Assembly (NCBI RefSeq): GCF_001547755.1
Contig: NZ_AP013042.1
Coordinates: forward strand, 620,001-684,000
DNA length: 64,000 nt
Origin: an endosymbiont of Bathymodiolus septemdierum str. Myojin knoll
Lineage (GTDB): Bacteria > Pseudomonadota > Gammaproteobacteria > PS1 > Pseudothioglobaceae
Reading direction: 5' to 3'
Below are positions 40,924 through 50,524 of the stretch, in pieces; the first letter of the stretch is position 1; each line of letters begins with the position of its first letter. The position numbers and the translations under genes were made by a program. The notes beneath the pieces were generated by a model that worked only from the letters and a program-made list of their open reading frames with translations, was not told the origin of the DNA and did no database searches.

Positions 40924-41762
40924 ATAACTCAATACCCCCTGTCTTTATTGTCAATCTTAAAAAAGATATAGAAAAACACACACATATGCAGGCACTCTGC
41001 CAACGGTTTAATTTACAAGCCGAGTTTGTTGATGCCGTGGATGGAAGGCAACTTAAAGAATCCGAGATTAACAGTGTTTTCTCTCAAGAAAATGCGATAC
41101 AAAATATTAATAGAGAGCTTACAAAAGGTGAAATTGGTTGCGCCTTGAGCCATAAAAATATTTATCAAAAAATGATAGATAACAATATAGAAAATGCTTT
41201 AATTTTAGAAGATGATGTTGATTTTGACGATACATTATTGGATTTACTGTCAAGAATTGATGATTTCCCTAAGGATTGGGAATTGATGCTTTTGGGGCAT
41301 TTCGGATGCATTCGTATAGATAAAGCAACAGAATATAGTTTTTGGTATAAGAAAAAATTACATAAAAAATATATTATTAGAAGACCATCTGAAGAGGGGC
41401 ATGGAACTCATGGGTATTTGTTAAACAACAAGGGAGCAAAAAAATTCATTAACATTTTAAGTGAAATAGCCTTACCCATAGATCATTATACGGGTGATGA
41501 TAAATGTACTAATTTATATATTATTCAACAACCCGTTATCACTCTGAATAAAAAATTAGCTAGCAATAGTAATCTACAAGCGGATAGAGAGAAAATGGAA
41601 ACAAGGCATAAGTCAAACTCGCAAGGAAGATTTAAGGGAAAGTTATTGAATCTCGTTAAAAGGTATTTGATTTTGTTAAAACTTAAAAATAAAGTAGATG
41701 CACTTCGATTAGATACTAAAATTTTTCTTGCTAAAATAAAGTTTTTGAGATGGTATTTTTAA
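40920..41762 (+). CDS. Family 25 glycosyltransferase
   Basis: A 280-residue GT25 protein, the third in the locus. It starts PPVFIVNLKKDIEKH, has ELTKGEIGCALSHKNIYQ, the metal site ALILEDDVDF (EDDV 97-100) and GHGTHGYLLNNKGAKKFI. The C-terminal 60 residues are basic and helical, likely membrane-associated. Overlap with the previous gene (ATGA) indicates coupling. Acceptor and donor are unknown. Confidence 0.88.
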   Translation: MNNSIPPVFIVNLKKDIEKHTHMQALCQRFNLQAEFVDAVDGRQLKESEINSVFSQENAIQNINRELTKGEIGCALSHKNIYQKMIDNNIENALILEDDVDFDDTLLDLLSRIDDFPKDWELMLLGHFGCIRIDKATEYSFWYKKKLHKKYIIRRPSEEGHGTHGYLLNNKGAKKFINILSEIALPIDHYTGDDKCTNLYIIQQPVITLNKKLASNSNLQADREKMETRHKSNSQGRFKGKLLNLVKRYLILLKLKNKVDALRLDTKIFLAKIKFLRWYF

Positions 41763-41778
41763 AGAAAAAAAAGTTTTT

Positions 41779-42462
41779 ATGCAATTCAACAGAATTAAAA
41801 AAATAGCGCATATTGTCAGAATGTTTTTTACCAAAAAGCAAGGTATTCTAGTATATGTCGGTGCACATTCTGGAAACAACCTCTCGTCTATTTTTCGAAA
41901 ATATGAAAAATGTTACGCTTTTGAAGCAAATCCAGAGCTATACACTTTATTGAAAATAAAATTTAATAAATACCCTAGGGTTTGTATTTTTAATTTTGCC
42001 GTGGCTGATTATGATGGAGAGATAGATTTTAATATCAGTAATAATGGTGGCGCAAGTTCATCTATTGGCAATTTTTCTAAAGACTATAATGCCAGTATAA
42101 AAATGGTTAAAACCATCAAAGTGAAGTGTATAATTTTATGTAGCTTTTTGCAAAAACACAAGGTAGACTTTATAGAGGATTATATTAGCGATATTCAAGG
42201 CTATGATTTAGAGGTATTAAAAACATTAAAGCCTTATATTAATGAAAAGAAAATAAAAAATATTACATGTGAAGTTGGCAAGAGTAAAGACAGGCAAGTA
42301 TATAGCGACCTCCCAGAAAACAATAAAAATGCTTTTGATCTTTTTTTAAATGATAATTATGAATTTGTTGCACAAGGGTGGGGAATTCTTACTGATGGAA
42401 AATTTCATCAGGTTCCAGAAACATGGTGGGATATGGATTGCAAGTGGAAGATAAAAGGATAG
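41779..42462 (+). CDS. FkbM-family methyltransferase
   Basis: A 227-residue protein. ILVYVGAHSGNNLS replaces the usual DIGAxxGxxS as SAM loop, YAFEANPELYTLLK is the acidic loop, and DYISDIQGYDLEVLKTLKPYI corresponds to the LDIEG motif, with D-I-Q-G in place of D-I-E-G. The ending, QVPETWWDMDCKW, is seen in other FkbM relatives of glycan loci. The Gln at the usual Glu position is worth noting; activity is probable but not certain. Confidence 0.8.
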   Translation: MQFNRIKKIAHIVRMFFTKKQGILVYVGAHSGNNLSSIFRKYEKCYAFEANPELYTLLKIKFNKYPRVCIFNFAVADYDGEIDFNISNNGGASSSIGNFSKDYNASIKMVKTIKVKCIILCSFLQKHKVDFIEDYISDIQGYDLEVLKTLKPYINEKKIKNITCEVGKSKDRQVYSDLPENNKNAFDLFLNDNYEFVAQGWGILTDGKFHQVPETWWDMDCKWKIKG

Positions 42463-42500
42463 TGTCACTTATAAAATCCAGTTTTTAAGGTAAATTTAAT

Positions 42501-43238
42501 TTGAAAAATATTATTTCTTATTCGCTGTATGGCGATGATTCTATGTACATATACGGAGCCATCCAAAACTCTTTATCGGTAAAATATTTTTACCCTGAGT
42601 GGGTTGGTAGGTTTTATGTAAGTTCAAATGTTGCTAAAGATGTGGTTGAAGAGTTGATTAAAAATGGCTCTGAAGTAGTTATAGTGAATGAGTGTGAAAA
42701 TAATTTATCAATGTTGTGGCGTTTTCGTGTTTTTTCAGATGAAGATGTTGAGTGTGCAATGATTAGAGATGCGGACTCAAGGTTGTCTAAAAGAGAAGTA
42801 GGCGCGGTAAATGAATGGCTTGATAGTGGAAAAGACTTCCATATCATGAGAGATCACCCCAATCATCAGGCTCGTATTATGGGTGGTATGTGGGGAGCTA
42901 AAGTTAATGCCCTTAGAAATATAGATGAATTATTGATTTTGGCCAAAGATTATTTAAAGGATGAATATGGCGGGGATCAATATTTTCTAGCAAAATATGT
43001 ATATCCGTTAACTATCGATAACGCCTGCATTCATGTTAGTTCTAATAAATTTGAAAGAAAAGGAAAACACTTTCCAACAACAAGAAAAGATAATTTATTT
43101 GTTGGCTTAGTATTTGATGAGTTTAACAACCCTAAAAAGGAACAAATAGAGATGTTAATCAAATATGAACAGGATCATTTTTTTAGAATGGTATTTAATT
43201 TGAAGCTTTTTATTAAAATAAAGTTAAAAATGATATAA
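42501..43238 (+). CDS. Putative glycosyltransferase-like protein with DAD motif
   Basis: A 245-residue protein that probably starts with TTG at 42501 (AAGG 10 bases upstream). It begins MKNIISYSLYGDD and has AMIRDADSRLSKRE, an Asp-Ala-Asp metal motif as in GT-A glycosyltransferases, and later DHPNHQARIMGGMWGAK and EYGGDQYFLAKYVYP. This layout is found in uncharacterised proteins of surface-glycan loci. The donor and family number cannot be assigned. Confidence 0.65.
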   Translation: MKNIISYSLYGDDSMYIYGAIQNSLSVKYFYPEWVGRFYVSSNVAKDVVEELIKNGSEVVIVNECENNLSMLWRFRVFSDEDVECAMIRDADSRLSKREVGAVNEWLDSGKDFHIMRDHPNHQARIMGGMWGAKVNALRNIDELLILAKDYLKDEYGGDQYFLAKYVYPLTIDNACIHVSSNKFERKGKHFPTTRKDNLFVGLVFDEFNNPKKEQIEMLIKYEQDHFFRMVFNLKLFIKIKLKMI

Positions 43239-43242
43239 ACAT

Positions 43243-44472
43243 ATGAATGTATTAATGGTGACGAACACATATTGTGAATCGACGGCTGCTTATAGATTGC
43301 ATAAGGAGTTACATAATCAAGGTGTTAATGTTAAACTGTTAACTCTAAAGAAGTCAAACGATGACTGGACAGTTATATCTCCTTCTTCTAGAATAGAAAA
43401 GTTTATTAACATTCTAAGGTCTTACGCAGATCAAATACCCGTTAAATTGTATAAGTACAAAAGCCAAACTTTATTTAGCCCGTCTTGGTTTGGTTTTAGC
43501 AATATAGTTCACAAAATCAATAAGATAAATCCTGATATTGTCCATCTTCATTGGATAAATGGTGGAATGATGCGTATTGAAGATATTGCCAAAATAAAAG
43601 CCCCAATTGTTTGGAGTTTGCATGATAATTGGGCTTTTACAGGTGGATGCCACATTATGTGGGAGTGCGAACGGTATAAGAATAATTGCGGATCTTGCCC
43701 AAGATTGGGCAGCAATAAAGACAATGATTTAAGCAGAAAAGTGTTTAACCGTAAACAAAAAGTATTCAGTCAAAAAAAAGACATTACCATTGTTGGTTTA
43801 AGCCATTGGCTGAATGAATGCTCGAAAAATAGTGCGCTTTTAAAAGATAAACCTCACATAAATCTACCCAATCCTATAGATATCAATGTATTTAAGCCTT
43901 TTGATACAAATACATCTAGGGAACTTTGGAATTTACCCAAAGATAAAAAGTTGGTGTTATTCGGTGCTAATAGTGCTACAAGCGATATCAATAAAGGCTT
44001 TAAAGAATTAAGCGAAGCATTACGCCAATTGCAAGGTAAAAATATAGAATTTGTGGTATTTGGCAGTAGCGAGCCAAAAAACCCTCAGGATTTTGGCTTT
44101 AAAACCCATTATTTAGGGTATTTACACGACAGTGTAAGTTTAACAACGCTTTATAGTGCCGCAGATGTGATGGTGGTACCCAGTTTGCAAGAAGCGTTTG
44201 GACAAACGGCATTTGAGGCAATGGCTTGTGGAACACCTGTTGTGTGTTTTAACGCAACAGGACTTAAAGATATTGTTGACCATAAAAAAAACGGCTATTT
44301 AGCAAAAACATTTGATACAACAGATTTAAAAAATGGCATAGAATGGGTTTTAAATCATGATAATTACGATGAACTTTGCAAAAATGCAAGAGAAAAAATA
44401 GTAAAGAAATTTGATAGCAAAATAGTGGCAGAAAAGTATATTGAGCTTTATAAAGAACTTTTAAATGACTAG
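43243..44472 (+). CDS. GT-B glycosyltransferase (family 4-like)
   Basis: A 409-residue GT-B enzyme. The N-terminal half has HLHWINGGMMRIEDI and WSLHDNWAFTGGCHI (a WcaC/AmsD-like pattern) and a Cys cluster (CERYKNNCGSCP). The C-terminal donor site has VVPSLQEAFGQTAFEAMACGTPVVCF with the E-x7-E motif. It adds a sugar from a nucleotide donor at the cytoplasmic face. It overlaps the next gene by 8 bases. Confidence 0.9.
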   Translation: MNVLMVTNTYCESTAAYRLHKELHNQGVNVKLLTLKKSNDDWTVISPSSRIEKFINILRSYADQIPVKLYKYKSQTLFSPSWFGFSNIVHKINKINPDIVHLHWINGGMMRIEDIAKIKAPIVWSLHDNWAFTGGCHIMWECERYKNNCGSCPRLGSNKDNDLSRKVFNRKQKVFSQKKDITIVGLSHWLNECSKNSALLKDKPHINLPNPIDINVFKPFDTNTSRELWNLPKDKKLVLFGANSATSDINKGFKELSEALRQLQGKNIEFVVFGSSEPKNPQDFGFKTHYLGYLHDSVSLTTLYSAADVMVVPSLQEAFGQTAFEAMACGTPVVCFNATGLKDIVDHKKNGYLAKTFDTTDLKNGIEWVLNHDNYDELCKNAREKIVKKFDSKIVAEKYIELYKELLND

Positions 44473-45289
44473 TCAATCAAAAATTTCAATAATTACTGTT
44501 GTTTTTAATGATGCTGATGGCTTGTTAAAAACAATTAAAAGTGTAGTTAATCAAACTTATAGTAATATTGAATATATCATTATTGATGGGGGGTCAACGG
44601 ATGGCACAGTGGACATCATTAAGAAATATGAAGATAAAATTACCCATTGGGTGAGTGAGCCTGATGCGGGTATTTATGATGCGATGAACAAGGGTATTGA
44701 TTTGGTGAGCGGGCAGTGGATTAATTTTATAAATGCAGGAGACAATTTTTTTGATACAAGTATCGTAGGAAAGGTGGTGCCTTTACTGGATAATGATATG
44801 TGGGTAGTATATGGAGATACTGTTCTTGATTATGGGGCTTACACATCTTTAAGGATAAATTTGGATTTATCCAATATGTATTATGGGCAGGTATTGGGGC
44901 ATCAAAGTTCTTTTACTAATGCCATTTATCAGAAAAAAAATCCATTTAGTTTGGAATATAAAATTGCAGGTGACTATGATTTTTTCTTAAAGGCTTATAT
45001 TGAGAATAAGAATAAATTTAAGCGTATTTCGCTAATTATTAGTATTTTTTCAATGAATGGGGTGTCTAGTAATAATGAAGTAAGTTCGACATTGGAAAGA
45101 ATAAAAATTCTAAAAAAAATTAAACAATTTAAAATGAAGGTTCGACTTTCTTATTACCTGACTCTGCTAAAAATTATAATAAAGAAAAATTTACCGTTAA
45201 AAATAGTAAAAAGACTCAACACCAGGAGTAAGAGTAAAGAATCTATCAAAAATTTTAATACGGTAAAAAATAAATCAGGAATTGAATGA
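44465..45289 (+). CDS. Family 2 glycosyltransferase (WcaE-like)
   Basis: A 274-residue GT-A enzyme. IISIIT-like start (KISIITVVFNDADG), YIIIDGGSTDGTVDIIKKY, SEPDAGIYDAMNKGI and NAGDNFF are the family motifs. It is a paralogue of the minus-strand gene at 23958-24722, with the same block order. The C-terminal 70 residues are very basic, probably membrane-facing. Coupled to the EpsG-like gene by ATGA. Confidence 0.88.
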   Translation: MTSQSKISIITVVFNDADGLLKTIKSVVNQTYSNIEYIIIDGGSTDGTVDIIKKYEDKITHWVSEPDAGIYDAMNKGIDLVSGQWINFINAGDNFFDTSIVGKVVPLLDNDMWVVYGDTVLDYGAYTSLRINLDLSNMYYGQVLGHQSSFTNAIYQKKNPFSLEYKIAGDYDFFLKAYIENKNKFKRISLIISIFSMNGVSSNNEVSSTLERIKILKKIKQFKMKVRLSYYLTLLKIIIKKNLPLKIVKRLNTRSKSKESIKNFNTVKNKSGIE

Positions 45290-46329
45290 TGGTACCCTAT
45301 ATATTTTTTTATTTATTTATTCTATCTATTGGATTGTGGAACACTAAAAAAACAAATTTTAAATATAGTATATTGTTTTTTTCTGTATTTATTTTTTCTG
45401 CTTTTAGGTTTGATGTTGGTTATGATTATGAAAATTATTACAGAATAATATTGGATTTAACGTCTGTAAGTTATACACAATTTGAGTCTATACCCAGGTA
45501 TGCCGCAGAATTTTCCAACTATAGTGGCTTTACTCAGTTATTCTTTATTTTTACTTCATATGTTATTGTTTATAGTGTTCACTATATCTTAAAAAACTAT
45601 AGTAAAGATTATTTTTTATCACTACTGATTTTTATCTCCATTCCTTATTTTTATTTAATGTCTTTTAGTGTTATAAGGCAATATTGTGCAGTAGCAATAG
45701 TTTTTTATGGAATCAAGTATATTTTTCAAAGAAATTTTTTCCTCTATGTTGTTACAGTGATATTGGCATCAATGTTTCATTACAGTGCAATTATTACTAT
45801 CGTAATTTATTTTTTAAATAGAATCAACTTAAGTAGATTTACCTCCATTGTTTTAGTCGTCACCTCATTTTTTGTCACCCCTATTTTATTTTATGTTATG
45901 ACACAGATACCTAGGTATGCCGTGTATGCTAGTTACAACAGTGGGGCAGGAGTTGGTATGCAATTATTTTTATTATTAATGTCTGTTGTTTTTATATTTT
46001 TCTGTAATTCTTTTAAAACTATAGAGTCAAGGTTTTACTACAATGTATTTATTGTAGGTGTTTGTACATATAATGCATTTATTTTTGTAGGAGATGTGGC
46101 TGCAAGAATATCTTATTATTTTATTATTTATTTAATTTTATTAATTCCAGAATTGCAATATAGATTTAAAAAGAAACAATTTTACTTTGTGGTAATCTTA
46201 TTTTCAATTTTTATGTATTCTATTAGCTTCTACCTCTCATTTAAAGAGCCCACTAAGAATTTTCTTGTACCATACCAGTTATTTTTATTCAAAGATGCTG
46301 GTGATTTGAAACAAGTTACGATACTATAG
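45286..46329 (+). CDS. EpsG-family membrane protein (putative Wzy-type polymerase)
   Basis: A 347-residue protein with about ten transmembrane helices. FSAFRFDVGYDYENYYRI near residue 45 and the following periplasmic loop are the EpsG signature, and FSVIRQYCAVAIVFYGIKYI is the conserved R-Q-x-x-A helix. EpsG-like proteins are thought to polymerise lipid-linked repeat units. It carries extreme Phe/Ile/Tyr content, and its codons are AT-rich like the neighbours. Confidence 0.83.
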   Translation: MMVPYIFFYLFILSIGLWNTKKTNFKYSILFFSVFIFSAFRFDVGYDYENYYRIILDLTSVSYTQFESIPRYAAEFSNYSGFTQLFFIFTSYVIVYSVHYILKNYSKDYFLSLLIFISIPYFYLMSFSVIRQYCAVAIVFYGIKYIFQRNFFLYVVTVILASMFHYSAIITIVIYFLNRINLSRFTSIVLVVTSFFVTPILFYVMTQIPRYAVYASYNSGAGVGMQLFLLLMSVVFIFFCNSFKTIESRFYYNVFIVGVCTYNAFIFVGDVAARISYYFIIYLILLIPELQYRFKKKQFYFVVILFSIFMYSISFYLSFKEPTKNFLVPYQLFLFKDAGDLKQVTIL

Positions 46330-46371
46330 ATTTTAACTTTATCACAATAAAATATACCAGATATTAAAATT

Positions 46372-47172
46372 ATGAACAAAAAAATCGCAATTATTATCCC
46401 TACTCATAAACCACAAACATACCTGAAGAGGTGTTTGGACTCCCTTGAAATGCAGACTTTGCCTAAGGAAAAATTTTGTGTTTACATTGCTTTGAATGGA
46501 GACAGATACCCCTATGAAAATGAAATATTGCCCTCGCTAAAGCTATATAGTTTTAATTCTAAATACATCTATATCAAAGAGTCGGGCGTATCTAATGCTA
46601 GAAATAAATTAATTAATTACTCTAAAGAAGAATTTATTACTTTTATTGATGATGATGACTTGGTATCGCCTAATTATCTGAGTAACTTATTAGAGGTTTC
46701 CACGCAAGAATATGTAGGAATCGCTAAGGTTTATAATTTTAGGAAAAGTATTAATATCTTAACAAGTCATTCTATAGGGCGATTGTATGAAAAACTTTCT
46801 CCATCAGAAACATCCAAGCTTAACACTCGTAAATATTATTCTCCTATATGTGCAAAATTAATTCACAGGAACATAATAGGTGACACTCGATTTGATACGC
46901 ATTTAAAAAATGGTGAAGACAGTTTATTTATGGCTACTATTTCTAAAAATATAAAAAAACTTTGTAAGCCTTGTAACGAAGCTTGTTACTATGTTTATGA
47001 ACGCCCTAACTCGGCAAGTAGAAGAAAAACCTTATTTAGCTACCGGCTTAAAAATTCTGCGTATGTAATTAGAGAATGTTTTAAATTATTAATGTTACCA
47101 GGTTATAATAAATTATTTATTTTAACCAGAATCCTTGCCACACTTAAAAAACTCATGATGGGGCTGAATTAA
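46372..47172 (+). CDS. Family 2 glycosyltransferase
   Basis: A 266-residue GT-A enzyme. KIAIIIPTHKPQTYLKRCLDSLEMQT is the start, SGVSNARNKLINYSKEEFITFIDDDD carries the D-x-D-type metal site, and HLKNGEDSLFMATIS the acceptor-side E-D motif. The C-terminal region is basic. It follows the EpsG-like gene after 42 bases and precedes another GT2 after 2 bases. Confidence 0.87.
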   Translation: MNKKIAIIIPTHKPQTYLKRCLDSLEMQTLPKEKFCVYIALNGDRYPYENEILPSLKLYSFNSKYIYIKESGVSNARNKLINYSKEEFITFIDDDDLVSPNYLSNLLEVSTQEYVGIAKVYNFRKSINILTSHSIGRLYEKLSPSETSKLNTRKYYSPICAKLIHRNIIGDTRFDTHLKNGEDSLFMATISKNIKKLCKPCNEACYYVYERPNSASRRKTLFSYRLKNSAYVIRECFKLLMLPGYNKLFILTRILATLKKLMMGLN

Positions 47173-47174
47173 AT

Positions 47175-47936
47175 ATGTGCAATAAAAACATTGAGAATTT
47201 GGTGTCAATCATCACTCCATCATATAACTCGGAAGATTTTATTTCCTTTACAATAAAATCAGTTTTAGATCAAACTTATCAAAACTGGGAAATGATTATT
47301 ATTGATGATTGTTCTGCTGATAATTCGACTGAGATTATTCAGGGCTACATTCAAAAAGATAGTCGAATTAAATTGATTTATACAAAGAAAAATAGCGGTC
47401 CTTCGGCTGCTAGAAATCTAGCCATTGAAATATCTAAGGGCAGGTATATTGCCTTCCTTGATGCGGATGATATATGGTTGCCCCATAAGTTAAAAACTCA
47501 AATTCAATTTATGAATGATAACAATCTATCTTTTACTTATAGTTCTTATTATTTAATTGACGAAAAAGGCAAGGATTTAGGGGTTTTTAATACCAAGAGT
47601 AATATTAGTTATACAGGCATGCTTAGAACTTGCAGTGTAGGCTGTTTGACCGCTATTTATGATACGCAAAAAATAGGTAAACTTTATATGGAGGGTGTTT
47701 TTGGTCATGAGGATTATACCTTGTGGCTGAAAATATTAAAAAAAGTTGATTATGCTTATGGAATACAAGAGCCATTGGCGAAATATAGAATATTGAATAA
47801 CTCTCTTTCTAGGGATAAAATACAGGCAGCTAAATACCAGTGGCAAGTCTATAGAAAAATAGAGAAGTTAAGTTTAGCAAAAAGTTTGTATTATTTTGTG
47901 CAATATGCTTATCATGGAGTTAAAAAATACAACTAA
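47175..47936 (+). CDS. Family 2 glycosyltransferase
   Basis: A 253-residue GT-A enzyme. VSIITPSYNSEDFISFTIKSVLDQTYQNWE, IIIDDCSADNST, GPSAARNLAI and AFLDADDIWLPHKL are textbook GT2 blocks (WcaA/EpsE-like), and GHEDYTLWLKILKK is the acceptor-side motif. It ends 39 bases before the WecA-like gene. Confidence 0.92.
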   Translation: MCNKNIENLVSIITPSYNSEDFISFTIKSVLDQTYQNWEMIIIDDCSADNSTEIIQGYIQKDSRIKLIYTKKNSGPSAARNLAIEISKGRYIAFLDADDIWLPHKLKTQIQFMNDNNLSFTYSSYYLIDEKGKDLGVFNTKSNISYTGMLRTCSVGCLTAIYDTQKIGKLYMEGVFGHEDYTLWLKILKKVDYAYGIQEPLAKYRILNNSLSRDKIQAAKYQWQVYRKIEKLSLAKSLYYFVQYAYHGVKKYN

Positions 47937-47975
47937 CAAGGGTAAAATTTAATTTTTTTTCATCACTCTAAAATC

Positions 47976-49013
47976 TTGCAAGAACCTTTAATTACTTTGT
48001 TGTTTTCTTTGTCTTTATCGGCTTTGATAGTTGTTTTGGCGTATAAGAAAAATTGGTTTTTAAATCATCATGATTTAGAAGGCGTGCAGAAATTTCATCA
48101 TCATCCAACGCCACATGTGGGTGGTCTGGCAGTTTTCTTTGGAATTTTCTTGGGGTCTTTTTTGTTGGACTCTGATACCCGGGAAGTTTTTCAGCCTATA
48201 TTATTGGCATCGTTGCCGCTATTTATTACTGGCGTAATTGAGGATTTTAGTGCAAAAATATCGCCTTTATGGCGTTTGATGGCTATCTTTATTTCTATTG
48301 CTGTCAGTTTCTTTTATCTAAATATCGGGGTTTATTCTTTGGGTTTTGCATGGATGGATAGTCTGTTGTCTTATCCATTTATTAGTTTGCTGTTTACACT
48401 GTTAGTGGTGGGAGGGGCAGTGAATGCTTTTAATGTGATTGATGGTTATAATGGGTTGATGTCAGGCTATGTGCTACTTGCATTAGCGGCAATGGCGTTT
48501 GTTGCTTATATTGTAGGCGATGTGTTGATATTGCAATTGTGTTTGCTTTTGGGTGCGTCTATTCTAGGATTTTTCTTGTTGAATTTTCCACTGGGTAAAA
48601 TATTTATGGGGGACGGCGGGGCGTATTTTATTGGATTTATATTTTCAATGGTTGGGCTGTTGTTTGCTAGTCGTCATGCAGAAATATCGAATTGGTTCGT
48701 GCTTTCGTTGTTGATGTATCCGATGTATGAATTACTGTTTAGTATTTACCGTAGAAAATTTATTCAAGGCACTCTTGCTAGTCAGCCTGATGCTTATCAT
48801 TTACATACACTTATCTATAACATCATTGTAGTCCGCAATCCCGACGGTGATAAAGTCTTGAATAATAGCAAAACCTCGCCATATTTATGGTTATTATCTT
48901 TGACAAGTATCATTCCAGCAATGTTTTGGTACGACAACAAGATTGCACTAATTGCATTGGTGTGTGGATTTATGTTGGTTTATACGCTTATATATCGCTT
49001 TATTAAATTATGA
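47976..49013 (+). CDS. WecA/MraY-family polyprenyl-phosphate sugar-1-phosphate transferase
   Basis: A 345-residue protein with about 10-11 transmembrane helices. Motifs are HHHPTPHVGGLAVFFG, GVIEDFSAKISPLWRL, NVIDGYNGLMSG (catalytic Asp) and FMGDGGAYFIGF. It starts lipid-linked glycan assembly by moving a sugar-1-phosphate to undecaprenyl phosphate. No ATG exists near the N-terminus; TTG at 47976 is the best start, but its Shine-Dalgarno is weak. It is coupled to galE by ATGA. Confidence 0.88.
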   Translation: MQEPLITLLFSLSLSALIVVLAYKKNWFLNHHDLEGVQKFHHHPTPHVGGLAVFFGIFLGSFLLDSDTREVFQPILLASLPLFITGVIEDFSAKISPLWRLMAIFISIAVSFFYLNIGVYSLGFAWMDSLLSYPFISLLFTLLVVGGAVNAFNVIDGYNGLMSGYVLLALAAMAFVAYIVGDVLILQLCLLLGASILGFFLLNFPLGKIFMGDGGAYFIGFIFSMVGLLFASRHAEISNWFVLSLLMYPMYELLFSIYRRKFIQGTLASQPDAYHLHTLIYNIIVVRNPDGDKVLNNSKTSPYLWLLSLTSIIPAMFWYDNKIALIALVCGFMLVYTLIYRFIKL

Positions 49014-50032
49014 AAAAAATATTAGTAACAGGTGGCGCAGGCTATATTGGCACACATACTTGCATTGAGTTGATTGAGGCGGGGTATGAAGTTGTGGTGG
49101 TGGATAATTTGTGCAATGCCTCAAAGGAAGGGTTGAAGCGTGTTGAAGAGATTGTAAATGTGGAGATTCCCTTTTATCGAGTGGATGTGCGGGATAAAAC
49201 TGGGTTGATAGAGGTTTTTAAACAACATAAATTTGATGCTGTGATTCATTTTGCTGGGCTAAAAGCCGTCGGTGAATCGGTGGAAAAACCGATTGAATAT
49301 TACGATACCAATGTAGGTGGTTCGTTTATCTTGGCTGAAGTGATGCGGGATTTTAACTGCAAGACTTTTGTGTTTAGCTCTTCGGCGACAGTGTATGGAA
49401 ATCCAAAGACAGTGCCTATTAAAGAAGATTCCCCATTATCGGTAACCAATCCTTATGGTAGGTCAAAACTGATGATTGAGGAATTTTTACAAGATGTATT
49501 TGTCGCAGATGAAACTTGGCATATTGCACTACTTAGATACTTTAACCCAATAGGTGCACACAAAAGTGGATTGATAGGCGAAGACCCAAACGGCACACCT
49601 AACAATTTAATTCCCTATATTTCACAAGTAGCCATTGGGAAATTAGACAAACTCAGTATATTTGGTGGTGATTACAACACACCTGATGGGACGGGGGTGC
49701 GTGATTATATTCATGTTATGGATTTAGCCAAAGGGCATGTTCGGGCATTGCAAGCATTAGAAAATAAACCACAGGTATTGATTGTGAATCTAGGCACGGG
49801 CAATGGTTATTCCGTATTGGATATGGTAAAAGCTTTTGAAAAAGCATCAGAAAAAACGGTGGCTTACAAGATTACCAAGAGAAGGGCGGGTGATATTGCC
49901 GCTTGTTACGCCGACCCGACTTATGCTATTGAAATTTTAGACTGGAAAGCCGAGCGTGAATTGGATAAGATGTGCCAAGACACTTGGCGTTGGCAAAGTG
50001 CTAATCCGAACGGCTACCCAAGGCACAAGTAA
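49010..50032 (+). CDS. galE: UDP-glucose 4-epimerase
   Basis: A 340-residue extended SDR enzyme. It has VTGGAGYIGTHTCIELI, FAGLKAVGESVEKPIEYY, SSSATVYG, and YGRSKLMIE (catalytic Tyr-Lys), with RYFNPIGAHKSGLIGEDP and PDGTGVRDYIHVMDLA diagnostic of GalE. It interconverts UDP-glucose and UDP-galactose, giving donor for the GT25-type enzymes. Overlaps the phosphatase start by 1 base. Confidence 0.96.
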   Translation: MKKILVTGGAGYIGTHTCIELIEAGYEVVVVDNLCNASKEGLKRVEEIVNVEIPFYRVDVRDKTGLIEVFKQHKFDAVIHFAGLKAVGESVEKPIEYYDTNVGGSFILAEVMRDFNCKTFVFSSSATVYGNPKTVPIKEDSPLSVTNPYGRSKLMIEEFLQDVFVADETWHIALLRYFNPIGAHKSGLIGEDPNGTPNNLIPYISQVAIGKLDKLSIFGGDYNTPDGTGVRDYIHVMDLAKGHVRALQALENKPQVLIVNLGTGNGYSVLDMVKAFEKASEKTVAYKITKRRAGDIAACYADPTYAIEILDWKAERELDKMCQDTWRWQSANPNGYPRHK

Positions 50033-50466
50033 TGTTTAATAATATTTTAATGGTATGCGTAGGTAATATTTGTCGTAGTCCGATGGCTGAGGCATTGTTG
50101 CGGAATAAATTAATTCAACGAAAAAGTTTAAAAATAGCTTCTGCAGGAGTTGGGGCTTTGGTTGGGCACAGTGCCGATACCATTGCACAAGCCTTAATGC
50201 TGGAAAAAAATATTGACATTTCCACGCATAAAGCACGCCAATTGGACGGCGAATTATTAAGTGAATATGATTTAGTATTAGTAATGGAAAAAGGGCATAT
50301 TGACGCGGTTCATCATATTGCCCCATTATCAAGAGGTAGGGTGCATTTACTAGGAAAATGGAGTGATTTTGAGATTTCTGATCCTTATAAACAACCAAGA
50401 CATGAGTTTGAAGTAGCACTTGAATTGATTGAACGCGGTGTGGATGAATGGGTAAATAAAATTTAA
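50032..50466 (+). CDS. wzb: Low-molecular-weight protein tyrosine phosphatase (Wzb type)
   Basis: A 144-residue phosphatase. The P-loop CVGNICRSP (C9 to R15, CX5R) and the general acid in ISDPYKQP are present. In capsule loci it dephosphorylates the tyrosine kinase Wzc, which is two genes downstream, allowing cycles of polymerisation and export. The order wzb-wza-wzc differs from the common wza-wzb-wzc. Confidence 0.94.
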   Translation: MFNNILMVCVGNICRSPMAEALLRNKLIQRKSLKIASAGVGALVGHSADTIAQALMLEKNIDISTHKARQLDGELLSEYDLVLVMEKGHIDAVHHIAPLSRGRVHLLGKWSDFEISDPYKQPRHEFEVALELIERGVDEWVNKI

Positions 50467-50524
50467 AGTAGTCTTGACATATTCGGTAAAATAACACCTT
50501 TTTAAAAGATAGAAAAACGAGATA

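Noticed and set aside
50473-50478. Perfect TTGACA -35 before wza
   Set aside because: No acceptable -10 lies 16-18 bases downstream; the nearest TAAAAT is only about 7 bases away.
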